Assembly: GCA_034716535.1 (NCBI GenBank)
Contig: JAYEJW010000605.1
Location: 1-5,566 of the forward strand
Length of the DNA: 5,566 nucleotides
Reading direction: 5' to 3'
DNA from: JAYEJW01 sp034716535
Lineage (GTDB): Bacteria; Pseudomonadota; Gammaproteobacteria; Chromatiales; Chromatiaceae
Part shown: piece after piece, positions 1 through 5,405 of the stretch
Layout of the letters: every line of letters begins with the position of its first letter
How positions within the stretch are numbered: the stretch's first letter is position 1
Notes under the pieces: generated by a model
Database searches by the model: none
Seen by the model: the letters and a program-made list of their open reading frames with translations, nothing else
What the model was told of the DNA's origin: nothing
Translations under genes and position numbers: made by a program

Positions 1-1236
1 CTCGTGAGACTGATGCAGCTCGATCTCCTCGCGCAGCAGCAGGTTCTCGGCCTCCAGGCGATCCTTCAGCACACCGATCTCATCGAGTGCGTGCTTGAGC
101 GCCCTGTCGCGCTTGCACAGAGCCTGGAAATCCCGCTTTCGCTCCAGGGCGCTGGCGATGATCTCGCCGACGAGCTGCAGGCGTTGGGCCAGCTGCGCCG
201 TCCAGCGACGTTTCTCGTTGAAGGAGTCGAGCACCACCGTTCCGGTGACGTAGCCCCCCACCGCGAGGGGCACCAAGATGGACGAGCGTATGCCGACCTG
301 CCGGACATATGCCCGCTCTGCAGCGGCTTCCGGAGGCAGTGGATCGACCGGAACATGGAAGATATCGCGGCGGCGCATCCTGGCGGTCATCCAGGGGAAC
401 CTGTGATCGAAGGCCGCGCCCTCCAGCATCGGATCCTGCCCGGAGATGCCAGGTGCCGCCCAGCCAAAGGTGAACCCCTCGGCCTTCCCGGTGCGGTCGT
501 TGTCGAAACGGGCGACGAAGACCCGGTCGGCCTCGAAGAAGCGGCCGAGCCGCGCGAGTGTCTGGTCGATCTCGGAGTCGATCTCTTGCGGCGCCGGGTT
601 GACGAACTTTGCGGAGATATCGGCCAGCAGCTCCTCGAATTCCAATTGTCGATGCAGATCCTCTTGCGCCTGTTTGCGCGCCAAGGCGTTGCCGAAGATG
701 CTCGCAATGTGGGGCAGTCGCCCCGTGAGGGTGTTCGGCCAGCGTGTTTCTTGGAAGCGGTGGATGAAGAGCACTGCTAGAAGCCGGGCGTCCACCATAA
801 CGGGGTAGGCGATGGCGGCCAGTAGCCCCTCGCTCGCCAGATAAGTGCGCTCTGCCTGTGCCCGAGAGGGGATCTGGTCGAGGCTTTCGTACATCATCGG
901 CTTGCCCGCGCGCAGCAGCTCCACCGCCAGCGGGAAGCGATCGAAGAAGCCCTGGGATGAGCAGGCGAGGTCACCGGGGGTCCCCTTTGCAACCCAGCCG
1001 TAAGCGACACGGTGCGCCGATTCGCGCTCTTGAACCGAGAGCAGGCGTACCTCGTCGGCGCGGGCGAACTTTCCGACCAAGCGCAGGCCCTCTTCGAGGG
1101 CAGTGTCCGCCTCTTCGGAGCCCAGGTTGATGAGGCGCACCGACAGCTCGGAGAGTAGCTCCTCGAAACGCATGCGCTCTTCGAGCTGATCTCGCGTTGT
1201 CGGCGGGGCTTGGAGGTTTTCGGAGACTGAGTTCAT
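1..1236 (-). CDS. Tandem-GAF regulator, probably sigma-54-dependent activator (N-terminal part, cut by window edge)
   Basis: The reading frame is open from ATG 1236-1234 down to base 1 (412 codons) with no stop, so the gene continues beyond the window. Two GAF-like sensor modules can be seen, at about residues 25-190 and 200-368. Each opens with the same FEELL-x2-(L/I)S helix (residues 24 and 200). The second carries a typical GAF end, RSSILVPLAVGGYVTGTVVL (318-335). A charged, probably coiled-coil linker follows, ending in LKDRLEAENLLLREEIEL (390-407). That linker closely resembles the segment just before the AAA+ domain in FhlA/NorR-type sigma-54 activators, so an AAA+ ATPase and a Fis-type DNA-binding domain are expected off-window. 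No membrane segment is seen, so it should be cytoplasmic. The ligand is unknown. The start has only a weak ribosome site (AAGAGCAG). A histidine kinase or diguanylate cyclase output is the alternative. The gene is divergent from the porin gene. Confidence 0.8.
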   Translation of the reverse strand, partial: MNSVSENLQAPPTTRDQLEERMRFEELLSELSVRLINLGSEEADTALEEGLRLVGKFARADEVRLLSVQERESAHRVAYGWVAKGTPGDLACSSQGFFDRFPLAVELLRAGKPMMYESLDQIPSRAQAERTYLASEGLLAAIAYPVMVDARLLAVLFIHRFQETRWPNTLTGRLPHIASIFGNALARKQAQEDLHRQLEFEELLADISAKFVNPAPQEIDSEIDQTLARLGRFFEADRVFVARFDNDRTGKAEGFTFGWAAPGISGQDPMLEGAAFDHRFPWMTARMRRRDIFHVPVDPLPPEAAAERAYVRQVGIRSSILVPLAVGGYVTGTVVLDSFNEKRRWTAQLAQRLQLVGEIIASALERKRDFQALCKRDRALKHALDEIGVLKDRLEAENLLLREEIELHQSHE

Positions 1237-1291
1237 GCTTTGCTGCTCTTGCCGGCCCGGAGAGCTCGGGGACGGGCGACGATTCGTGCAT

Positions 1292-1297
1292 AGTATA
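1292..1297 (-). promoter_or_regulatory. Candidate -10 element for the GAF regulator gene
   Basis: On the minus strand this reads TATACT, five of six matches to the sigma-70 -10 consensus. It lies about 55 bases upstream of the ATG at 1236. The position 17 bases further upstream holds CGAGCC, which is a poor -35, so the promoter would be weak or need an activator. This is a sequence match only. Confidence 0.3.
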
Positions 1298-1378
1298 GAG
1301 AAGGTGCCGGTTTCGGCTCGACGAGGAGCATGGCCGTACGCTTCGAGCCGCACTTGTTGTCTCGATCACACGGATTTG

Positions 1379-1407
1379 TTGTAAGATTCTCTGTGCGCGC
1401 TTTCTAT
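1379..1407 (+). promoter_or_regulatory. Weak candidate promoter for the FadL-type porin gene
   Basis: TTGTAA at 1379-1384 (four of six -35 matches) is followed after 17 bases by TTCTAT at 1402-1407 (three of six -10 matches). An alternative -10 is TAAGAT at 1382-1387 with TTGTCT 19 bases upstream. I found no convincing GG-N10-GC sigma-54 promoter in the 1237-1439 intergenic region, which argues mildly against direct control by the divergent regulator if that regulator is a sigma-54 activator. Confidence 0.2.
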
Positions 1408-1439
1408 GTGTGTTTTCCGTGCAACGGGAACCGGGCCAA

Positions 1440-2729
1440 ATGAACATCCGAGTCAATGAAGCATTGCGAGCAGCTCTGGCCGCTGCCCTGATAGGGGCGA
1501 CCTTCAACGCGTCCGGGGCCGGATTCTATCTCGCTGAGGTCGGCAGTCCGGGCAGTCTCGGGACGGCCGGCGTTGCCAACCCGACGAACACCTTCGGCGC
1601 CGATGCCTCCTGGACCAACCCGGCGGGTATGACCGGGATCGACGAGCAGCATATCCTGGCTGGGTTCCAGCTCATTCTTCCGAGCGTCAAGTTCAACTCC
1701 AAGAGCGCCCAGAACACGGCCATGGCCCCGCCGCTCGCGGGACCAGTCAGGGGTGACAACGGGGGTAATGCCGGTGAGGTCGCGCCCGTCCCCAGCTTCT
1801 TCTACGTGCGACCGCTTTCGGATCGCGTCCGCTTCGGTTTCTCACTGACCGGCCCCTTGGGCGGCGGCGTGGATTACGGCTCGGACTTCGTGGGGCGCTA
1901 TGCGATCCGCGACGTGACGCTGATCGGGGTCGGCATTACACCTTCGCTTGCCTATAAGGTTACCGACAAGCTCTCGGTCGGCGCCGGCGTCTCCGCCATC
2001 TATACCGCGATGAATCAGAGCATCGCCATTCGCCAGGGCGCGCCCGATCCGGCCCTCGACGGAAGGGTCGACTTCGAGGACCTGAGTGATTGGGGGTTCC
2101 AGGGCATCCTGGGCTTGACCTATGAGTTCTCCGATCGCCTCCTACTCGGCGTGGTCTACCGGAGCGAGGCGGATACCGACCTCGAAGGCGACGTCAAGTT
2201 CGAGAATCTGCGCATTCCCCTGCCCGCAATGCCTCCCTCGGACGTCGAGATCAGCTGGACCAATCCCCAGTGGCTCGAGGCGGGCCTGCGCTACAGGCTG
2301 AACGACGAAACTGCGCTCTTTTTCAACCTGGGCTGGCAGGAGTGGTCCAAGTTCAGCCAGAACGTGCTCAGCTTCGACAACGACCGGGTTACCACACTCG
2401 ACAGGAACTGGGACGACACCTGGCACGCGGGCATCGCCGTCGCCCACGAGTTGAGCGCAAGTTCGGTCGTTTCGTTGGGCCTCTCCTACGACAGCTCTCC
2501 AGTGAAGGATGCAGACAGAACGCTCGACTTCCCGCTCGACGAGACCTGGAAGCTGTCCGCCGCCTACGGCTGGGAGCACAGCGACAACATGGCGTTCGCG
2601 CTCGGCGCCACCTTTTATCTCGTCGGCGATGCGCCCTTGGAGCAGTCGGCCCAGGGCGTGACCGTCCGTGGCGACTACGATACCAATATGCTGGCGATCC
2701 TGGGCGGGACCTTCCGCTACGAGTTCTGA
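1440..2729 (+). CDS. FadL/TodX/OmpP1-family outer membrane transport protein
   Basis: This is a 429-residue protein, close to the usual 400-450 of FadL-type porins. The family moves long-chain fatty acids or other hydrophobic compounds, such as aromatics, across the outer membrane through a 14-stranded barrel with an N-terminal plug. Residues 1-26 form a signal peptide (basic start, alanine-rich core, likely cut after N-A-S-G). The mature protein then begins AGFYLAEVG, matching the conserved AGF start of FadL proteins. The plug motif NPAG is at residues 60-63. Alternating hydrophobic and polar strands run to the C-terminus, and the last residue is Phe (TFRYEF), as expected for BAM-dependent insertion. 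ATG 1440 is preferred: a GGGAA-like site lies about 10 bases upstream and it gives a clean signal peptide. A GTG at 1410 would add ten residues and has no ribosome site. The substrate cannot be told from sequence. Confidence 0.92.
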   Translation: MNIRVNEALRAALAAALIGATFNASGAGFYLAEVGSPGSLGTAGVANPTNTFGADASWTNPAGMTGIDEQHILAGFQLILPSVKFNSKSAQNTAMAPPLAGPVRGDNGGNAGEVAPVPSFFYVRPLSDRVRFGFSLTGPLGGGVDYGSDFVGRYAIRDVTLIGVGITPSLAYKVTDKLSVGAGVSAIYTAMNQSIAIRQGAPDPALDGRVDFEDLSDWGFQGILGLTYEFSDRLLLGVVYRSEADTDLEGDVKFENLRIPLPAMPPSDVEISWTNPQWLEAGLRYRLNDETALFFNLGWQEWSKFSQNVLSFDNDRVTTLDRNWDDTWHAGIAVAHELSASSVVSLGLSYDSSPVKDADRTLDFPLDETWKLSAAYGWEHSDNMAFALGATFYLVGDAPLEQSAQGVTVRGDYDTNMLAILGGTFRYEF

Positions 2730-2743
2730 GACTCAATAGAAAA

Positions 2744-2824
2744 GCGCATTCCGGCCTGCACGAAGCGGGTCCCCTCTGCAACCGCTGCTGAGGTCATCAA
2801 GCTGGAGTCGGACCGGAATCGCGC
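2744..2824. repeat. Long-range inverted repeat between the porin gene and trpG
   Basis: GCGCATTCCGG at 2744-2754 is the reverse complement of CCGGAATCGCGC at 2813-2824 apart from one bulged C, giving 11 pairs around a 58-base loop. Inside the loop AGCGG (2764-2768) can pair with CCGCT (2781-2785). A T-rich stretch (ATTTCGATTTTC, 2830-2841) follows the right arm, so it could act as a weak terminator for the porin gene or as a leader structure for trpG. The large loop makes either role uncertain. Confidence 0.35.
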
Positions 2825-2860
2825 GTAACATTTCGATTTTCTTCACGCACCGTTTGTCCG

Positions 2861-2874
2861 CCGCGCAGGCGCGG
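2861..2874 (+). promoter_or_regulatory. GC hairpin overlapping the trpG ribosome-binding region
   Basis: CCGCG (2861-2865) pairs with CGCGG (2870-2874) around a CAGG loop. The only plausible Shine-Dalgarno bases for trpG, GGGG at 2873-2876, lie five bases before the ATG and are partly inside the right arm. If this folds in the mRNA, translation initiation would be damped. I see no leader peptide with tandem Trp codons. Confidence 0.35.
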
Positions 2875-2881
2875 GGTCGTC

Positions 2882-3463
2882 ATGCTCCTGATGATCGACA
2901 ACTACGACTCCTTTACCTACAACCTGGTCCAGTATCTGGGGGAGCTGGGTGTGGATGTCCGTGTGTACCGCAACGACGAAATCACCGTCGAGCAGGTCGC
3001 GGAGCTAAAGCCCGAGCGCATCGTCATCTCCCCCGGCCCCTGCACTCCGAACGAGGCAGGGATCTCGGTGCCGCTCATCGGTGAGCTCGCAGGGCGCATC
3101 CCGATCCTCGGGGTCTGTCTCGGGCATCAGTCCATCGGTCAGGCGTTCGGCGGGCGGATCGTGAAGGCGCGGGAGGTGATGCACGGGAAGACCTCTCCTG
3201 TCTTTCACGGCGGAGCAGGTGTCTTCTCGGGTCTGGATAACCCGTTCCAGGCGACGCGTTATCATTCGCTGGTTGTCGAGGAGTCGAGCCTACCTGAAGT
3301 GCTAGAGGTCACTGCCTGGACCCAGACCGAGGAGGGGGAACGCGACGAGATCATGGGTATCCGCCACCGGGAGTATCCGATACAGGGCGTGCAGTTTCAC
3401 CCCGAATCCATCCTCACCCGACACGGCCACGATCTGCTGCGGAATTTCATCGAAGGCAGGTAG
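2882..3463 (+). CDS. trpG: Anthranilate synthase component II (glutamine amidotransferase), TrpG/PabA type
   Basis: This 193-residue class I glutamine amidotransferase (family length about 190-200) hydrolyses glutamine and passes ammonia to TrpE, which converts chorismate to anthranilate, the first step of tryptophan synthesis. Visible features are the N-terminal MLLMIDNYDSFTYN typical of TrpG/PabA, the oxyanion-loop motif SPGPCTPNEAG (50-60), the nucleophile Cys79 in GVCLGHQSIGQ (77-87) and the His173/Glu175 pair in GVQFHPES (169-176). The catalytic triad is complete. ATG 2882 is chosen because MLLMIDNYDSF is the usual family start; its ribosome site is poor. trpD lies 134 bp downstream in the same direction. 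trpE is not adjacent upstream, where the porin gene sits instead. The protein may also serve as PabA for folate synthesis, which sequence alone does not settle. Confidence 0.96.
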   Translation: MLLMIDNYDSFTYNLVQYLGELGVDVRVYRNDEITVEQVAELKPERIVISPGPCTPNEAGISVPLIGELAGRIPILGVCLGHQSIGQAFGGRIVKAREVMHGKTSPVFHGGAGVFSGLDNPFQATRYHSLVVEESSLPEVLEVTAWTQTEEGERDEIMGIRHREYPIQGVQFHPESILTRHGHDLLRNFIEGR

Positions 3464-3466
3464 GTA

Positions 3467-3502
3467 TTTTTGAGCCACAAAGGCGCGCAAGGCGCAGGGG
3501 GC
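3467..3502. repeat. CCACAAAGG-type short repeat in the trpG-trpD spacer
   Basis: Just after the trpG stop, a TTTTTGAGCCACAAAGG start is followed by loosely repeated 9-mers (ACAAAGGCG, CGCAAGGCG, then CAGGGGG). This resembles a degenerate purine-rich repeat (CCACAAAGGCACAAAGG-like) that I recall seeing dispersed between genes in several Proteobacteria. Within this window there is one copy, so a dispersed status is inferred from memory. The rest of the spacer up to 3586 shows nothing recognisable. Confidence 0.35.
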
Positions 3503-3597
3503 TCCAGTCGGGGAGGCAGGCGTCATTTCGGTCGTGTTGGTTCCTGAAGCGGCCGTCACGCTGCTGATTACCTGAGCCGACCCTGTAGAGGACATCG

Positions 3598-4620
3598 ATG
3601 GATATCAGACAAGCCATTTCCAAGGCGATCGACCGGCATGACCTGACGGGCGAGGAGATGACCGCCGTCATGCAGGTCATCATGACCGGCGGGGCCACTT
3701 CCGCCCAGATCGCCGGTTTTCTCGTTGCCCTGCGCATGAAGGGGGAGGCGGTAGCGGAGATCGCCGCCGCGGCCGCCGTGATGCGCGAGCTGGCGAGCGG
3801 CGTGGACATCGGCGGCCTGGCCAATCCCGTGGACATCGTGGGTACCGGCGGTGACGCATCCGGGACGTTCAACGTCTCCACCGCCAGCATGTTCGTGGCC
3901 GCGGCGGCGGGCTGTCACGTGGCCAAACACGGCAATCGCTCCGTCTCGAGCAAGTCCGGCAGTGCGGATGTGCTGGAGGCCGCCGGGGTACGCCTGGACC
4001 TGACCCCGGAGCAGGTGGCCCGTTGCGTGCGGGAGATCGGGGTCGGCTTCATGTTCGCCCCCGCCCACCACGGAGCCATGAAACACGCCATCGGTCCGCG
4101 TCGGGAGCTCGGGGTGCGGACCCTTTTCAACGTGCTTGGGCCATTGACCAACCCTGCGGGAGTGCCCAATCAGCTGCTCGGCGTCTTCAGTGAGGACCTC
4201 GTGGAGCCCATGGCGGAGGTGTTGCAGCGCCTGGGCAGCCGCCACGTGCTGGTGGTCCATGCGCGCGACGGCCTGGATGAGATCAGCGTCGGCGACAGCA
4301 CAGAGGTGGCGGAGCTCAAGGACGGTGAGATCCGACGCTACAGCACCCGGCCGGAGGACTTCGGCATCCAACGCGCGCCCCTGGACGCCATTCGGGTGGA
4401 CAGCGCCGAGGGGAGCCTCGCCATGCTGCGCGGTGTCTTGGAGGACAAGCCGGGCCCGGCGCGCGACATTGTGGTCCTCAACGCCGGAGCCGCCATCTAT
4501 GTCGCCGGGGTGACCGACAGCATGGCCGAAGGTGTGCGCTGGGCCGATGCGGCCATCACCAGCGGCGAGGCGCGGAACCGGCTGGATCGGCTCGTCGTCC
4601 TGACCCAGGGCCTCGACTGA
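3598..4620 (+). CDS. trpD: Anthranilate phosphoribosyltransferase
   Basis: This 340-residue protein matches the family length of about 330-350. It transfers the phosphoribosyl group of PRPP to anthranilate, the second step of tryptophan synthesis, in the cytoplasm. An N-terminal helical domain (about 1-70) is followed by the signature loops: GTGGD at 82-86 (PRPP binding), NVST at 92-95, KHGNRSVSSKSGSAD at 110-124, the anthranilate-binding region APAHHGAMKHAIGPRR (154-169, with Arg168), FNVLGPLTNPA (177-187) and the metal-binding Asp227-Glu228 pair in DGLDE. All key residues are present, so the enzyme should be active. ATG 3598 has a good ribosome site, AGAGGA at 3587-3592, five bases upstream. 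It is codirectional with trpG and may share its transcript. trpC, the common next gene, does not follow. Confidence 0.97.
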   Translation: MDIRQAISKAIDRHDLTGEEMTAVMQVIMTGGATSAQIAGFLVALRMKGEAVAEIAAAAAVMRELASGVDIGGLANPVDIVGTGGDASGTFNVSTASMFVAAAAGCHVAKHGNRSVSSKSGSADVLEAAGVRLDLTPEQVARCVREIGVGFMFAPAHHGAMKHAIGPRRELGVRTLFNVLGPLTNPAGVPNQLLGVFSEDLVEPMAEVLQRLGSRHVLVVHARDGLDEISVGDSTEVAELKDGEIRRYSTRPEDFGIQRAPLDAIRVDSAEGSLAMLRGVLEDKPGPARDIVVLNAGAAIYVAGVTDSMAEGVRWADAAITSGEARNRLDRLVVLTQGLD

Positions 4621-4686
4621 GAGTCATGGTGGGAGCAAGGTGCGGAGGCTGGGCAATTCTGGTCGCGGGTCTTCACCAGGGTCTAC

Positions 4687-4899
4687 TTCTACTTTGTCAC
4701 ATTGAAATTCCAGCCGTCATCCCCGCATGGAAGCGGGGGACCCAGTTGCCATGGATGGCATTGCAAGTGTGTCACAACGTTACCGGCTCGCCCTCCCCCG
4801 GATCGAGTCCGGGGCAGGCTATGGCGGACTGGATCCCGGCGTCCCAGCCGGGATGACGGCAACCGAACTGGACAGAAGTCGACATCTGACAAAGTAGAA
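4687..4899. mobile_element. MITE-like non-coding element with nested inverted repeats
   Basis: The outer ends are a perfect 13-bp inverted repeat: TTCTACTTTGTCA at 4687-4699 and TGACAAAGTAGAA at 4887-4899. Nested inside is a second perfect 11-bp inverted repeat (4713-4723 / 4850-4860). The element is 213 bp, holds no convincing gene and no transposase, and sits between the trpD stop and the ribosome site of the next gene. Beyond the ends, TA occurs on both sides (4684-4685 and 4901-4902) after one unmatched base each, so a TA target duplication as in IS630/Tc1-type elements is possible but not proven. Size, ends and lack of coding fit a miniature transposable element that relies on a transposase elsewhere. 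An alternative is an intergenic palindromic repeat of the REP/BIME kind. Confidence 0.6.
4713..4860. repeat. Inner palindromic repeat with multiple stem-loops (REP/BIME-like)
   Basis: The 148-bp core is bounded by GCCGTCATCCC (4713-4723) and GGGATGACGGC (4850-4860), exact reverse complements. It contains these hairpins: CCCCGC/GCGGGG (4721-4726 / 4733-4738, loop 6); CCCCGGA/TCCGGGG (4796-4802 / 4808-4814, loop 5); and ATCCCGGC/GCCGGGAT (4833-4840 / 4847-4854, loop 6). A near-palindrome TGCCATGGATGGCA lies at 4747-4760. The second-level arms GGGACCCAGT (4737-4746) and ACTGGATCCC (4828-4837) also pair at nine of ten positions, so the core can fold either as separate hairpins or as one long cruciform. 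Repeats of the GTCATCCC...GCGGGGA type are common intergenic elements in Proteobacteria. It could stall or terminate transcription after trpD, although no T-run follows the stems. Confidence 0.75.
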
Positions 4900-4900
4900 T
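4869..4900 (+). promoter_or_regulatory. Weak candidate promoter at the right end of the palindromic element
   Basis: TAGAAT at 4895-4900 matches the -10 consensus at five of six positions and straddles the element's right end. TGGACA at 4869-4874 matches the -35 at five of six, but the 20-base spacer is longer than the usual 16-18. Transcription would start just before the ribosome site of the cysteine-cluster gene, leaving a very short leader. Low confidence because of the spacing. Confidence 0.25.
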
Positions 4901-4925
4901 TACGCAGATAGGATTGAGGATCGGG

Positions 4926-5405
4926 ATGGCGAGACGATGTCAGCCCTGCACCGCCTGTTGCGATGGCTGGGTGCGGATCAGGGTCAACGGCCACGAGGCG
5001 AGTCCGGGACACCCCTGTCCGCACAGCACGGGGAGGGGATGCGATGACTACGAGAACCGCCCCGTCGATCCTTGCGTAAACTTCCGCTGCGGCTGGATAC
5101 GGGAGGAAAGCCCTTTGCCCGATTGGATGAAACCCAACGAGGCGAAGGTCATCGTCATCTTCAACAAGCTCCAGTGGCAGGGGTTGGCGGTGGATCTCGC
5201 CGTGCCTGTCGGAAGACGGGTGCCGCCGCGCGCATTGAACTGGCTCAAGGCGTTCGCCGAGCGGCAGGGCCGACCGTTGGTGTACAGCGAGCAGGTGAAA
5301 GGACCCGAAGGCTTCACGGGAGAGCAGACGGTTTTCGGCTTCGGTCCTCCCCAATTTCAAGACTGGGTTGTCCAGTCGCAGAAGGCGGGACGAAGGCTTT
5401 GGTAG
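4926..5405 (+). CDS. YkgJ-like CxxCxxCC cysteine-cluster protein, function unknown
   Basis: This is a 159-residue, probably cytoplasmic protein. The N-terminus carries the pattern C5-x2-C8-x2-C11-C12, exactly the CxxCxxCC signature of the YkgJ-type putative zinc- or iron-binding family. Further cysteines at 31, 39, 50 and 55 lie in HPCPHS, GCDDYENRP and DPCVNFRCGW, the second half of the family's metal site. The remaining ~100 residues (KVIVIFNKLQWQGLAVDLAV, VGRRVPPRALNWLKAFAE, FGFGPPQFQDW) look conserved but carry no motif I can assign. No signal peptide or membrane segment is seen. ATG 4926 is chosen because GAGG (4916-4919) lies six bases upstream; a TTG at 4914 would overlap that site. 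It starts only 26 bp after the palindromic element and has no obvious functional link to trpD. The ligated metal and biochemical role are unknown for the family. Confidence 0.85.
   Translation: MARRCQPCTACCDGWVRIRVNGHEASPGHPCPHSTGRGCDDYENRPVDPCVNFRCGWIREESPLPDWMKPNEAKVIVIFNKLQWQGLAVDLAVPVGRRVPPRALNWLKAFAERQGRPLVYSEQVKGPEGFTGEQTVFGFGPPQFQDWVVQSQKAGRRLW

Noticed and set aside
4..780. 258-codon plus-strand open frame opposite the GAF regulator
   Set aside because: It lies wholly antisense to a reading frame with clear GAF and linker motifs. Its composition is that of a high-GC shadow frame and it has no recognisable motif.
1237..1439. Sigma-54 (-24/-12) promoter in the divergent region
   Set aside because: The only GG-N10-GC match (minus strand, inside the GC-rich stretch near 1247-1260) lacks the TGGCAC and TTGC context and sits too close to the start codon.
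971..1507. 178-codon minus-strand frame spanning the divergent intergenic region
   Set aside because: It overlaps the N-terminus of the GAF regulator in another frame and the signal peptide of the porin. The protein is arginine-rich low-complexity, typical of a shadow frame.
2730..2881. Trp attenuator leader peptide before trpG
   Set aside because: No short frame with tandem TGG codons and no terminator/antiterminator pair with a U-run was found.
3568..4371. 267-codon minus-strand frame opposite trpD
   Set aside because: It is antisense to an intact trpD with all catalytic motifs. Its His/Gly/Ala-rich composition mirrors GC-rich codons.
4621..4686. Remnant of trpC after trpD
   Set aside because: I looked for the usual start of indole-glycerol-phosphate synthase in all frames of this short stretch and found nothing resembling it.
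4626..4856. 76-codon plus-strand frame after trpD
   Set aside because: Most of it is translated palindromic repeat (VIPAWKRG, WIPASQPG type). There is no ribosome site and no family resemblance.
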